Shown: in pieces, positions 26,559 to 34,459 of the stretch
How the letters are laid out: every line of letters begins with the position of its first letter
Position numbering within the stretch: the stretch's first letter is position 1
Origin: Sebaldella sp.
Lineage (GTDB): Bacteria; Fusobacteriota; Fusobacteriia; Fusobacteriales; Leptotrichiaceae
NCBI GenBank assembly: GCA_018058425.1
Contig: JAGOZX010000010.1
Coordinates: 1 to 54,385 of the forward strand
Direction: 5' to 3'
Length of the DNA: 54,385 nt
The notes under the pieces: model-generated
The model's database searches: none
Seen by the model: the letters and a program-made list of their open reading frames with translations, nothing else
What the model was told of the DNA's origin: nothing
Program-made: the position numbers and the translations under genes

Positions 26559-28011
26559 TAAACTTATGATATTAGTACCTTTAATAATTTATCTTCTTTT
26601 GATGATTTTCATAGCATATAGCGTAAAAATGTTTGAACGTAAATCAAAGCTAACTTTTATGGAAGAATACTATATTGGAAGTAGAAGTATGGGTGGTTTT
26701 GTTCTTGCAATGACAATTATCGCTAGTTATGTTAGTGCAAGTTCGTTTATTGGAGGTCCTGCTATTGCTTATGAGTTAGGACTAGGCTGGGTACTTCTTG
26801 CATGTATACAAACTCCCACAGCTTTTTTAACATTAGGTGTTCTAGGAAAAAAATTAGCTATTATATCTAGAAAAATTAATGGGATCACAATAGTAGATTA
26901 TTTAAGGGCTAGATATAGCAGTAATCTTGTAGTAATTTCTGGTGCTGTCTTAACACTTATATTTTTTTCAGCTTCTATGGTTGCTCAATTTATTGGTGGA
27001 GCCAGACTACTTGAAACAATAACTGGATTTGATTATACTACCGGCTTAATTATATTTTGTTTTATAGTTATTTTATACACTACATTTGGAGGCTTTAGAA
27101 CTATTGCTTTAACAGACGCTATTCAAGGTGTTATTATGCTTATTGCAGCAGTGTGTTTAGTGGTACGTCTAAATAATATAGGCGGAGGAATGGAAAATAT
27201 TATGAGAAATATTGCCGAAATTAATCCTAACTTATTAAGACCTGACTCTGGTGGAAATCTTCCTATACCTTTTCTGCTATCATTTTGGATTTTAGTAGGT
27301 GTAGCTATTTTAGGACTTCCCCAAACTACTGTAAAATGTATGGGTTTCAAAGATTCAAAATCTATGCATAATGGTATGATTATAGGTACTCTGGTAGTTG
27401 GAGCTCTTATGATATTAACTCATCTTATAGGTGTCATGAGTATTCCTCTAATGCCAAATTTAGACATTGGAGATAAACTTATACCTACTATAAGCTTAAA
27501 AGTCTTAAATCCAATTTTAGTTGGAGTTTTTATAGGCGGCCCTCTTGCAGCTATTATGTCTACAATTGATGCTATGCTTATTCTAGCTTCTGCCTCTATT
27601 GTAAAAGATATTTACATAAATTATATAGTGAAAGATAAGAAACCAGAAGAAAAAAAATTAAAAAGAATTAGTTTATTTACTACTTTTTTAATTGGAATAA
27701 TCGTTTTTTCTTTATCATTAAATCCTCCAAAACTCTTAGTTTATATTAATTTATTTGCTTTTGGCGGTCTAGAAGCTTCTTTCTTATGCCCTGTTTTATT
27801 TGGATTATACTGGAAAAAAGCTAATTCTACAGGTGCCATTTTATCCATGCTTACAGGAGTTATTTCTTTTATATATTTATCTTATGAGAATATAACAATA
27901 TATAAAACTCATCAAATAATTCCAGCCATCCTAATATCAGTAATATTTTTTATATTAGGATCAATCTTTGGTAAAAAAGAACCTGATGAGAAACTAAAGT
28001 TTTTTTTCTAA
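26551..28011 (+). CDS. panF: Sodium/pantothenate symporter
   Basis: 486 residues, sodium:solute symporter family, with about 13 membrane segments. The family blocks EEYYIGSRSMGGFVLAMTII, SASSFIGGPAIAYELGLGW and YTTFGGFRTIALTDAIQG match PanF closely. It imports pantothenate with Na+, the CoA precursor that the divergent coaBC product uses after phosphorylation. The start overlaps yhdT by 8 bases, so the two are translationally coupled. Confidence 0.93.
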   Translation: MDNKLMILVPLIIYLLLMIFIAYSVKMFERKSKLTFMEEYYIGSRSMGGFVLAMTIIASYVSASSFIGGPAIAYELGLGWVLLACIQTPTAFLTLGVLGKKLAIISRKINGITIVDYLRARYSSNLVVISGAVLTLIFFSASMVAQFIGGARLLETITGFDYTTGLIIFCFIVILYTTFGGFRTIALTDAIQGVIMLIAAVCLVVRLNNIGGGMENIMRNIAEINPNLLRPDSGGNLPIPFLLSFWILVGVAILGLPQTTVKCMGFKDSKSMHNGMIIGTLVVGALMILTHLIGVMSIPLMPNLDIGDKLIPTISLKVLNPILVGVFIGGPLAAIMSTIDAMLILASASIVKDIYINYIVKDKKPEEKKLKRISLFTTFLIGIIVFSLSLNPPKLLVYINLFAFGGLEASFLCPVLFGLYWKKANSTGAILSMLTGVISFIYLSYENITIYKTHQIIPAILISVIFFILGSIFGKKEPDEKLKFFF

Positions 28012-28147
28012 AATCTAATTTTTAAATTAATTAAAAGAGGTTGTTACAAGAATGGCTAAATTCTATGTAATTTGTCATTTTGAATAGTTTTTGATATGAG
28101 AATCTTAAACTGATTTAAGTTTTAGATGTTATAATAAGTTTAAATAA
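28012..28147. other. Short intergenic stretch between panF and its downstream terminator
   Basis: About 135 AT-rich bases with no gene and no clear structure until the bidirectional terminator that follows. Confidence 0.4.
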
Positions 28148-28189
28148 AATAAGGACTGTCTTCAATATTTGAGACAGTCCTTATTTTTT
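28148..28189. terminator. Bidirectional terminator between panF and the DUF1439-like gene
   Basis: AATAAGGACTGTCT pairs with AGACAGTCCTTATT and is followed by a T run on the plus strand. It also serves the convergent lipoprotein gene, whose stop codon lies at its edge. Confidence 0.85.
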
Positions 28190-28688
28190 AGTCTTTTACT
28201 GTAACATAAAGACCGCCTTTTTCTATCTTTATATCTTTTATTTCATAATCTTTATACTTTTCTTCCATTTCATAAACTGGTTTTTTTGCTATATAATTAG
28301 CTAGTAACTCATTTAAAATGTCATAGACTTTTCCTTTTTCAACTAATGTCCCATCATTATTTTTGATTTCGTCTATTAATAGGTCATCCAAGTAAACTTC
28401 TCTCGTATCTTGATTAAATGATACTTTACTACTCACTTTAGTTTTCCCCTCTAATTTTTCACCCATCAAAGACATTTTATAACTTAAATTCATAACTAGT
28501 CTGTCACCACTAAAACTTACTTTAGGATCACTAATAACTGCTCTTGCAAGTACTAAATTTTTCTCAATAGGAAATTTTTTAGCAATTGCTTTATTAACTA
28601 AAAATTGTGGAACCTTTACAGTTTTTTCCCCTTTTTCACATGATATTATACTTATTATTATTAGTATAAATAAAAAAATCCTTTTCAT
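28188..28688 (-). CDS. DUF1439-like (YceB-type) lipoprotein
   Basis: 166 residues. The signal peptide ends in the lipobox IISC, so Cys17 is probably acylated. The mature part, with KVPQFLVNKAIAKKFPIEKN near the N-terminus and alternating beta-strands, resembles the DUF1439/YceB lipoproteins, which adopt a lipid-binding-like fold of unknown role. It is probably periplasmic and anchored to a membrane. It is divergent from azlC. Confidence 0.75.
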   Translation of the reverse strand: MKRIFLFILIIISIISCEKGEKTVKVPQFLVNKAIAKKFPIEKNLVLARAVISDPKVSFSGDRLVMNLSYKMSLMGEKLEGKTKVSSKVSFNQDTREVYLDDLLIDEIKNNDGTLVEKGKVYDILNELLANYIAKKPVYEMEEKYKDYEIKDIKIEKGGLYVTVKD

Positions 28689-28745
28689 TTTATCACCAAA
28701 TCCTTTATAATATTAACATATAGATTTTAATGCGAAAGGAGTTAT

Positions 28746-29465
28746 ATGTCAACTACTAATTTTAAAAATTATAAACAAGGATTTCTAACAGGCAGCAGTA
28801 TTGCCATTGGCTATATACCTCTAGGAATTTCATTTGGGATTTTATCCAAAAATTTTGGTATGAATCCATTTTTATCATTTTTTATGTCTTTAGTAAATTA
28901 TGCAGGAGCATCACAATTCATTAGTACTAAATTGATGTTCGACGGTACTTCTAGATTAGTTGAAATTATTGTTGCAGTAGCAATCTTAAATTCTAGATAC
29001 TCACTACTTAATTTACTAATATATCAAAAACTAAATAATACTGCTTCCAAAAAGTTTAAAGCTTTAATAGGAATTGGACTTACAGATGAGACAATTTCAT
29101 ATTTATCATTTTACTCTAATAACAATCCATTTTTCATGTTAGGTCTGAATACCTTGCCTTATCTTTCTTTTGGCTTTGGAACACTTGCCGGTTCATTATT
29201 TGGCGGTATCTTACCTATGAATTTATCAAATAGTTTGAATATAATATTATATGCTTTATTTTTAGGTCTTCTAGTTCCATCATTGAAAAATGAAATAAAA
29301 TACTTACGAATTGTTTTATTAACTATTTTTATAAAACTTATTTTTTATTATGTTCCTGTAATAAAGAATTTATCAAATGGCTGGAAAATAACTCTGTCAA
29401 TACTATTGGCAACCCTCATTTATTCTCAGTTATTTTATAAAGAAGAGGAGGAAAAAAATGGATGA
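28746..29465 (+). CDS. azlC: AzlC family branched-chain amino acid exporter, large subunit
   Basis: 239 residues with about seven membrane segments. The N-terminal GFLTGSSIAIGYIPLGISFG and the following VNYAGASQFI are the AzlC signature. With AzlD it forms an exporter for branched-chain amino acids and analogues such as azaleucine. Its 3' end overlaps azlD by 8 bases. Confidence 0.93.
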   Translation: MSTTNFKNYKQGFLTGSSIAIGYIPLGISFGILSKNFGMNPFLSFFMSLVNYAGASQFISTKLMFDGTSRLVEIIVAVAILNSRYSLLNLLIYQKLNNTASKKFKALIGIGLTDETISYLSFYSNNNPFFMLGLNTLPYLSFGFGTLAGSLFGGILPMNLSNSLNIILYALFLGLLVPSLKNEIKYLRIVLLTIFIKLIFYYVPVIKNLSNGWKITLSILLATLIYSQLFYKEEEEKNG

Positions 29466-29763
29466 TAAAAAAATCTTTTTTATAATTCTTATTTTATCAG
29501 GAGTTACTATTTTTCTTAAACTTTTTCCTTTATTTATAAAAATAGATACCTCTTCACCTAAAGTAAGAATCTTCTTTAAAGCTTTACCTTTTGCAGCATT
29601 AACCTCGTTAATATTCCCAGATATCTTTGTATCCACAGGTAATGTAAAAACTGCTCTAATTGGCACTCTTGTTGCATTTTTTCTGGCATATAAAAAAGTA
29701 AATTTAGGTATTAATATCCTAATTTCTGTACTTGTTGTTTATGCTTTTAGCTTTTTAATTTAA
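29458..29763 (+). CDS. azlD: AzlD family exporter, small subunit
   Basis: 101 residues, four membrane segments, typical AzlD length, with the FKALPFAALTSLIFPD core found in the family. AGGAGG precedes the ATG within the end of azlC. It partners AzlC. It is the last chromosomal gene before the phage element. Confidence 0.9.
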   Translation: MDDKKIFFIILILSGVTIFLKLFPLFIKIDTSSPKVRIFFKALPFAALTSLIFPDIFVSTGNVKTALIGTLVAFFLAYKKVNLGINILISVLVVYAFSFLI

Positions 29764-30054
29764 TACTTAATATTTATACATTTTTTACAATAAAAAATAC
29801 TTGTAAAAAATTTACTTAATGTTCTATTATATTTGATTTTTATTAGTTTATAAGTTATAATTAACAGCTTTGTCTAAACTCGTTTATTAAAGTATTTCTG
29901 AGTTTTTAGACATTACTCAAACCCATGTGTTATATACAAAAATATGTATTTTATGATTATTTTAAAATTTTCTAATCATTTCAAGTACATTATGCATGTT
30001 GTCAAAATGTAGTCAGTTGTCAGAGTATTAAAAAATATTAGGAGGTAATGAGAA
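29764..30054. other. Left flank of the phage element
   Basis: 290 bases without a gene between azlD and the first element gene. It contains an AT-rich hairpin just after azlD (about 29783-29812), a hairpin with arms GTCTAAACTC and GAGTTTTTAGAC (29872-29911), the candidate left attachment core (29848-29861) and two copies of a GTTGTCA motif (29998-30005, 30016-30023) that resembles the GTCGTCAA repeats beside the integrase. Confidence 0.5.
29848..29861. repeat. Candidate left attachment core (attL)
   Basis: TTATAAGTTATAAT is identical to 48379-48392. It is largely palindromic around a central G. In such AT-rich DNA a 14-base match can be chance; its position just outside the arm-like repeats at each end is the main support. 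Confidence 0.35.
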
Positions 30055-30972
30055 ATGTTTGTAATTGGAATGTTATTAAACTTTGTAGCTTTTATTTTAT
30101 TTATTATTTTCATAGTGTTATTGATTCAAGCACTTAGAAATAAGGATAAGGTTGGGGCTTTTGGACTTGTTAAGAAAGTAGCGATTGTTTGGGCGTTGGT
30201 ATGGATTACTGGGTGTGTTACTAGTGTCGTGGGAACTAATAACGAAAGTAAGAAGGTTACAGCAAGTGTTGAAAATAATAAGGTTGATGTTAAAGAGGAA
30301 GTGAAGAAAGACCAACAAATGGGTCAAAAGGAAGCTTTGAAATTATTCGAAGAAGCAAAACAAAAAATATCAGAAAATAAACTTGATGAAGCTAAAGAAT
30401 TATTAAATAAGTCAATATCAATAACAAAGACAGGTAATAATTCAGAAGCATTATTAAATGAACTAAACAAAATTAATAATACTGATTTTTTTAACATTGC
30501 AATTTCAAAAATGTCAGAAAAAGAATTACAAGAAAGTAAAAATGATACATTAGTGAAGCAATACATGTCAAACGGTGTTTTAAATACGACTACAAATAAA
30601 AATTTAAATGCATACGTTAAACAAAACTATGCTACAATTACCGAAAAAAGAAAACAAGCAGAATTGGAAAAACAAAAACAATTAGAAGCTAAAGCCAATG
30701 AAGAACTTGAAAAAAAGGTAGCTAGTTTATTTTATACAGCATACGATGGTTCAAATAATCAATTAACAAAATTCATAAAAAAAAGTATGAATGATCCAAA
30801 AAGTTATAAGCACGATGAAACTAAGTACAGGATAAATAAAGATAAAAAAACTATTTATGTTGTTCAAAGTTTCAGAGGTAAGAACGGCTTTGGTGCCTTA
30901 GTCTTAAACTCATGCAGTGCGACACAAGATATTGAAACGGGAGACCTTACAGATATAGACTGTAACAATTAA
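30055..30972 (+). CDS. Phage-borne membrane protein, probable moron
   Basis: 305 residues. Two membrane segments (about 4-27 and 41-60) are followed by a long Lys/Glu-rich helical region, including a coiled-coil-like stretch ending TEKRKQAELEKQKQLEAKA, and a C-terminal domain with KKSMNDPKSYKHDETKYR and YVVQSFRGKNGFGALVLNS. That last domain recurs in small phage and plasmid proteins, but its function is unknown. AGGAGG precedes the ATG and a terminator follows, so it is an independent unit at the left edge of the element, typical of lysogenic-conversion genes. Confidence 0.7.
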   Translation: MFVIGMLLNFVAFILFIIFIVLLIQALRNKDKVGAFGLVKKVAIVWALVWITGCVTSVVGTNNESKKVTASVENNKVDVKEEVKKDQQMGQKEALKLFEEAKQKISENKLDEAKELLNKSISITKTGNNSEALLNELNKINNTDFFNIAISKMSEKELQESKNDTLVKQYMSNGVLNTTTNKNLNAYVKQNYATITEKRKQAELEKQKQLEAKANEELEKKVASLFYTAYDGSNNQLTKFIKKSMNDPKSYKHDETKYRINKDKKTIYVVQSFRGKNGFGALVLNSCSATQDIETGDLTDIDCNN

Positions 30973-30978
30973 TTATTT

Positions 30979-31005
30979 GACACCTTTATAGGTGTCTTTT
31001 TATTT
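30979..31005 (+). terminator. Terminator of the left-edge membrane protein gene
   Basis: GACACC (30979-30984) pairs with GGTGTC (30991-30996), followed by TTTTTATTT. Confidence 0.85.
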
Positions 31006-31108
31006 GTTCAAAAGTCTATAAATAGTAACTCTCAAATTTAGGAGTACCCCTCCTTCAAATTTAAAGGAGGCTTTAAACATTGACTTTGTAAGATTATGAA
31101 AATTTTTC

Positions 31109-31146
31109 TTGACAATCTCACGATCATAAGTTATGATAATCATAAG
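31109..31146 (+). promoter_or_regulatory. Promoter with overlapping operator repeats for the RHH gene
   Basis: TTGACA (31109-31114) and TATGAT (31132-31137) are 17 bases apart. The -10 is inside a perfect 15-base palindrome ATCATAAGTTATGAT (31123-31137), and ATCATAAG recurs 16 bases further on (31139-31146). Such repeats suit autoregulation by a ribbon-helix-helix protein. Confidence 0.75.
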
Positions 31147-31162
31147 ATCGAGAGGTGATTTT

Positions 31163-31318
31163 TTGAGAGTTGGGTTTAAGACTACTATCGAAGAAAATTT
31201 AATTAAGCAACTAAAAATTGAAGCTATTCAAAACAATGTTGATGTCAATGATATTTTAGAAAAGTTAATTGACAAATTTTTAAAAGGCGAAATACAATTA
31301 AATTTAGATGGTAAATAA
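31163..31318 (+). CDS. Small ribbon-helix-helix DNA-binding protein
   Basis: 51 residues from a TTG at 31163, chosen because GAGAGGTG lies 5 bases upstream; the frame is open ten codons further but reads through the promoter. RVGFKTTIEENLIKQLKIEA is the beta-strand and first helix of an RHH fold, followed by VDVNDILEKLIDKFL as helix two. It probably represses its own promoter and perhaps the antirepressor gene downstream. No separate CI-type repressor was found in the element. Confidence 0.7.
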   Translation: MRVGFKTTIEENLIKQLKIEAIQNNVDVNDILEKLIDKFLKGEIQLNLDGK

Positions 31319-31340
31319 AAAAAGACCCTTGTATAGAACA

Positions 31341-31394
31341 AGAGCCTAAAAGATATAATATATCCACCAATATTATTATATCAAAAAAGGCTCT
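31341..31394 (+). promoter_or_regulatory. Two-tier hairpin in the antirepressor leader
   Basis: AGAGCC (31341-31346) pairs with GGCTCT (31389-31394), and inside it GATATAATA (31352-31360) pairs perfectly with TATTATATC (31374-31382). The internal loops are A-rich. It lies between the RHH gene and the antirepressor. A terminator or attenuator is possible, although no T run follows. Confidence 0.45.
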
Positions 31395-31404
31395 AAAAAT
31401 CAAT

Positions 31405-31422
31405 AGCTTTAAATTTAAAGCT
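31405..31422. repeat. Perfect palindrome before the antirepressor (copy 1)
   Basis: AGCTTTAAATTTAAAGCT is an 18-base perfect palindrome. Its 16-base core recurs at 31631-31646 inside the antirepressor coding sequence. It is a candidate operator. Confidence 0.55.
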
Positions 31423-31455
31423 TTAAAACAAACTTAGATTTTTAGGAGGTTACAA

Positions 31456-31968
31456 ATGAATTTAATTAAAAAAACTATCGAATTTCACAATGACGATATA
31501 ACAGCTATTAAAGTGAACGATAAAATTTATATTGGTGTGAACCAAATATGTAAAAATATAGGCATGAATAAAGCAATGACCGATCGACAAATTCAAAAAG
31601 TACGGTTTGATTTTCTACTATTAGAGGGGTGCTTTAAATTTAAAGCAGGGGTATTTGACCTTAATAATTCAACCATTGGACTAGATATCACATATCTGCC
31701 AATTTGGTTAGCTAAGATCAGCATAACACCTAAGATGTTTAATGAAAATAATGAACTGGCTCGTAAGCTAATTGACTATCAGTTACATGCTAAAGATGTA
31801 CTGGCCGATTACTTTTTAAATGAAAACGCACCAGATCGTAAGCTATTTGAGTTAAAAGAACAGCTTAAAAATAGTATGCTTGCTATAAGTGACTATTATA
31901 AAGAGAAAATGACATTTGCTGGAAAAGAAGCAAGTTATTATAAAAATTTAACTGAATATGTGAGATAA
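31456..31968 (+). CDS. Phage antirepressor, P22-Ant N-terminal domain type
   Basis: 170 residues. The motifs KIYIGVNQICKNIGMNKAM, TDRQIQKVRFD, LPIWLAKISITPKM and KLIDYQLHAKDVLADYF match the P22 antirepressor N-terminal domain (P22_AR_N). Such proteins inactivate phage repressors to trigger induction. A separate C-terminal domain is largely absent; the tail is a short helical segment. AGGAGG precedes the ATG. With no recognisable repressor in the element, its target may be the RHH protein or the product of another prophage. Confidence 0.85.
   Translation: MNLIKKTIEFHNDDITAIKVNDKIYIGVNQICKNIGMNKAMTDRQIQKVRFDFLLLEGCFKFKAGVFDLNNSTIGLDITYLPIWLAKISITPKMFNENNELARKLIDYQLHAKDVLADYFLNENAPDRKLFELKEQLKNSMLAISDYYKEKMTFAGKEASYYKNLTEYVR
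31631..31646. repeat. Perfect palindrome inside the antirepressor gene (copy 2)
   Basis: GCTTTAAATTTAAAGC is identical to the core of the palindrome at 31405-31422, 225 bases downstream of it, and encodes CFKFKA in the antirepressor. A paired site suggests DNA looping by a repressor. Confidence 0.55.
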
Positions 31969-31997
31969 TAAAAGGGCTTTAATTAGCCCTTTTATTA
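31967..31997. terminator. Bidirectional terminator between the antirepressor and a convergent gene
   Basis: AATAAAAGGGC pairs perfectly with GCCCTTTTATT. It overlaps the stop codons of both convergent genes. Confidence 0.85.
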
Positions 31998-32555
31998 TTC
32001 AAACATATCTCCAAATTTTTCAGTAATTATATTATTTTCCTTCATTTGATTAGTTAACATTTTTATGCTGTGGTCATTTCTCTTTATTACTATTATTTTT
32101 TGTGATATACCTTTTTTTAACCCTCGAATGTTCTGAGAATATGAAGCTTGATCAAACATATTAGGCCATTCTGATTCATTTGAGATAATGCCATTTGTGT
32201 GCAGAGTTGATAATAAAGAAACTGGCATGGTGATTTTGAATAATTCATAAAGAGTAACTTTATCTTCATCATCTGAACGTAAGGTTGTCTCCAAACTCTC
32301 CAAAAAATCACTCCCAGTTTCTATTTCATCAATAGCACCTTTAATTTCTAACTTCATTTGTTCAAATTTACCATCTGATTCTAACTTTTCAATTATACCT
32401 AACTTGGTCCTAAATAATTTTTCCAAACCCTTTTTAACTATTTTTACAGTTTCATCTCTAAATTCAATATTGAATTTTTTAATATCACTTTCAATTCCAT
32501 TCGTCATATTTTCGCTAGTTGTTACTAGTTTTTTTATTTCTAATTCATAATCCAC
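31995..32555 (-). CDS. Hypothetical helical protein of the phage element
   Basis: 186 residues from a GTG start with AGGAGG 7 bases upstream and a strong promoter (32587-32614). It is charged, rich in Lys and Glu and almost entirely helical, with a heptad-like region across about residues 5-90 (KKLVTTSENMTNGIESDIKK onward). It has no signal peptide and no membrane segment, and I do not recognise its family. As a separately promoted gene downstream of the lysis genes it could be a lysogenic-conversion or exclusion gene; that is inference. Confidence 0.7.
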   Translation of the reverse strand: MDYELEIKKLVTTSENMTNGIESDIKKFNIEFRDETVKIVKKGLEKLFRTKLGIIEKLESDGKFEQMKLEIKGAIDEIETGSDFLESLETTLRSDDEDKVTLYELFKITMPVSLLSTLHTNGIISNESEWPNMFDQASYSQNIRGLKKGISQKIIVIKRNDHSIKMLTNQMKENNIITEKFGDMFE

Positions 32556-32586
32556 TTCATGACCTCCTTAAATTTTAGTTAATATA

Positions 32587-32614
32587 AGTATACTATATTT
32601 TACTCTTTTGTCAA
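32587..32614 (-). promoter_or_regulatory. Promoter of the 186-residue phage gene
   Basis: TTGACA (32609-32614) and TATACT (32587-32592) on the minus strand with a 16-base spacer, directly after the preceding terminator. Confidence 0.75.
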
Positions 32615-32616
32615 AT

Positions 32617-32642
32617 AAAAAAAGAGTAACCTAATTACTCTT
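32617..32642 (-). terminator. Terminator of the small leftward transcription unit
   Basis: AAGAGTAA (32622-32629) pairs with TTACTCTT (32635-32642), with a T run on the minus strand. A second hairpin, TTAAGAGC/GCTCTTAA (32686-32706), lies between it and the small gene. Confidence 0.65.
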
Positions 32643-32748
32643 TCTTCTTAAAACTCCTAAAGTTCCCTAAAATATAATTTGTTATTTAAGAGCTTTACGC
32701 TCTTAACGGATATATTCACAGTATTAATATTATTCCTAAATATAAAAT

Positions 32749-32931
32749 CTAAAGATTTTTGGGCATTGTAATAATTTTATTATTAACTTTTTGCAATATA
32801 ATATCTGTTTTAATAACACATTGTTTATTATTACTATCTACTAACAAAAAAGACTCTTTAACAAAATATAACTTATTTTCTTTCAAAAAATTTACTATGT
32901 CTACAATATTTAAAGTAACTATCCCACTCAC
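32749..32931 (-). CDS. Possible small phage protein (60 residues)
   Basis: An open frame from a GTG at 32931. The composition is protein-like (SGIVTLNIVDIVNFLKENKL, then KESFLLVDSNNKQCVIKTDI) and it has a good promoter upstream and a terminator downstream. The start is uncertain: AGGGGTG overlaps the GTG instead of preceding it. It may be a fragment of a longer gene or the region may encode an RNA. I do not recognise the family. Confidence 0.45.
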   Translation of the reverse strand: MSGIVTLNIVDIVNFLKENKLYFVKESFLLVDSNNKQCVIKTDIILQKVNNKIITMPKNL

Positions 32932-32955
32932 CCCTAAAGTGAACTATCCACCTCG

Positions 32956-32984
32956 ATGGTATCATTCCCTACTAAAAAAGTCAA
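32956..32984 (-). promoter_or_regulatory. Promoter of the small leftward unit
   Basis: TTGACT (32979-32984) and TACCAT (32956-32961) on the minus strand, 17 bases apart. Confidence 0.6.
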
Positions 32985-33019
32985 GATTAATTTACACCGT
33001 AATTGTTGACCTTTCACAT

Positions 33020-33046
33020 AAAAAAGAGCTATATAGTATAGCTCTT
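33020..33046 (-). terminator. Terminator of the late (tail and lysis) operon
   Basis: AAGAGCTATA (33024-33033) and TATAGCTCTT (33037-33046) form a perfect 10-bp stem with a 3-base loop, followed by a T run on the minus strand. It lies 9 bases past the last late gene. Confidence 0.9.
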
Positions 33047-33054
33047 AACTGGTA

Positions 33055-33618
33055 TTAAAATAATTTATTTATTTGGTTTATTGTTTCTAGTTCAAATAAT
33101 TCTAATTGTTTATTTGTTGAATTTTTTAACTCATTATAATTTATTTTATCATGTGATAATTCTTCCACAAAGGAATCTTTTATCAAATTTACATGATATG
33201 TTAGATTTTTTGTTGTAATACTTCTAAACTGATTTATATTATTGTATGTTGTTATTTGAAGCAATACTTCACGTTTTTCATTTATTCTTGCGTGAATCTG
33301 ATTTGTCATCTCCACTTGTGTGTATACGTAATTGTCAGCAATATGATTTTTTTCTATTTTATAATAAATGAAACTCTGTATTTGATTTCTAATATCAGAT
33401 ATAAATATCTCAAGAACATCTTTTAAAGCTTCGTCGGAAATAAAACCTTTCGCATTTTTCTTTATTTCATTTAACTGTTTTAATATAGCTTTAAAACCAA
33501 AGTACAAGATCGGAACCATGCAGAATATAAAAGTAACAGCTATTAATGTTGCTGTACCGTCCCGAACTGCTATTTTTGATAATCTGTCTACGTCATCTAC
33601 GTTTATTTGTTCCCACAT
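33055..33618 (-). CDS. Phage membrane protein at the end of the lysis module
   Basis: 187 residues with one membrane segment (about 24-43, LIAVTFIFCMVPILYFGFKA) and a long helical cytoplasmic or periplasmic domain. It overlaps the holin-like gene by one base (stop/start), so it belongs to the lysis cassette. The position suggests a holin partner, antiholin or spanin-like function, but no specific motif supports a choice. It is the last gene before the late terminator. Confidence 0.7.
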   Translation of the reverse strand: MWEQINVDDVDRLSKIAVRDGTATLIAVTFIFCMVPILYFGFKAILKQLNEIKKNAKGFISDEALKDVLEIFISDIRNQIQSFIYYKIEKNHIADNYVYTQVEMTNQIHARINEKREVLLQITTYNNINQFRSITTKNLTYHVNLIKDSFVEELSHDKINYNELKNSTNKQLELFELETINQINKLF

Positions 33619-33923
33619 TATATGTACTTTTTTATAGTTTTATTAGATGTCAACTGTCTCTCTACTAATGTCGCTATTTTTTCAGCATTTATCATAAAAT
33701 CAACCATGGGTCTAAATGCTACAGGAACTTTATTTAATATTTTATTTTCTATATAAGTCACAGCTCTTACTAATTTATCTCTATTTGTTCCGCCTACTGT
33801 GTTTGCAAAATCAATTCCCATTTGGATATATATTCTTACTTTTGAATCTGTCCAAAACTTTGTGAATGATAAACCTACTAAAATTAATGCTACTACTATT
33901 GTTACTATATAAACTATTGTCAT
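33618..33923 (-). CDS. Probable phage holin
   Basis: 101 residues. A single N-terminal membrane segment (VYIVTIVVALILVGLSF) is followed by a short amphipathic region and a basic tail (NKTIKKYI), with IYIQMGIDFANTVGG reminiscent of the LLH-type phage holins. It lies 13 bases downstream of the GH108 endolysin. AGGAG precedes the ATG. A holin would form membrane lesions that release the endolysin. Confidence 0.65.
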   Translation of the reverse strand: MTIVYIVTIVVALILVGLSFTKFWTDSKVRIYIQMGIDFANTVGGTNRDKLVRAVTYIENKILNKVPVAFRPMVDFMINAEKIATLVERQLTSNKTIKKYI

Positions 33924-33936
33924 GTTAAATCATCTC

Positions 33937-34458
33937 CTAAAAATTATTTTTTATATATTTTTCTTTCTTCGTAACTCTGTTTAACCAACCTTGTAAATTT
34001 TTAATTTGATTGCCTTTTGCAATATCATGATAATACTTTCTTTGTAATGCATGATATACTTTTAAAAAATCATCAGCATTTACTTGGTTTATATATTTTA
34101 TTGAATTAACTCCGATTATTCCATCTTCAACTAGTACTTGTTTGCCAAGTATTTCGTTAACAGTTCTTTGGGCTTTTTTAGTTCCCCATGTTCCACTGTT
34201 GACAAGCCAGTCGCATATACTTAAGGCGACCCTATCGTCTTTAATTTTATCTATGTTATTACTCAAGTAATATTTTTTTCTATAAATATCTTTTGCAATT
34301 TCTTTACTTAAGTATCTCATATCCCCTTTATATCCACATTGTCTGGCTCTTTCCTCTGTAATTCCCCATGTGGTCTTACCACCTTTATCGTATTTACTAT
34401 TACTATACCCGCCCTCGACGTCCAATAAATAGTCAAATATCTTATCAAATATAATCAA
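33937..34458 (-). CDS. Endolysin, glycoside hydrolase family 108 (ZliS/N-acetylmuramidase)
   Basis: 173 residues. The N-terminal catalytic motif is FDYLLDVEGGYSN, with Glu15 as the probable acid, then KGGKTTWGIT, typical of GH108 muramidases. A C-terminal peptidoglycan-binding-3-like part has GIIGVNSIKYINQ and FLKVYHALQRKYYHDIAKGN, again as in the family. It cleaves peptidoglycan during host lysis. It has no signal peptide, so it needs the adjacent holin. Confidence 0.92.
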   Translation of the reverse strand: MIIFDKIFDYLLDVEGGYSNSKYDKGGKTTWGITEERARQCGYKGDMRYLSKEIAKDIYRKKYYLSNNIDKIKDDRVALSICDWLVNSGTWGTKKAQRTVNEILGKQVLVEDGIIGVNSIKYINQVNADDFLKVYHALQRKYYHDIAKGNQIKNLQGWLNRVTKKEKYIKNNF

Positions 34459-34459
34459 A

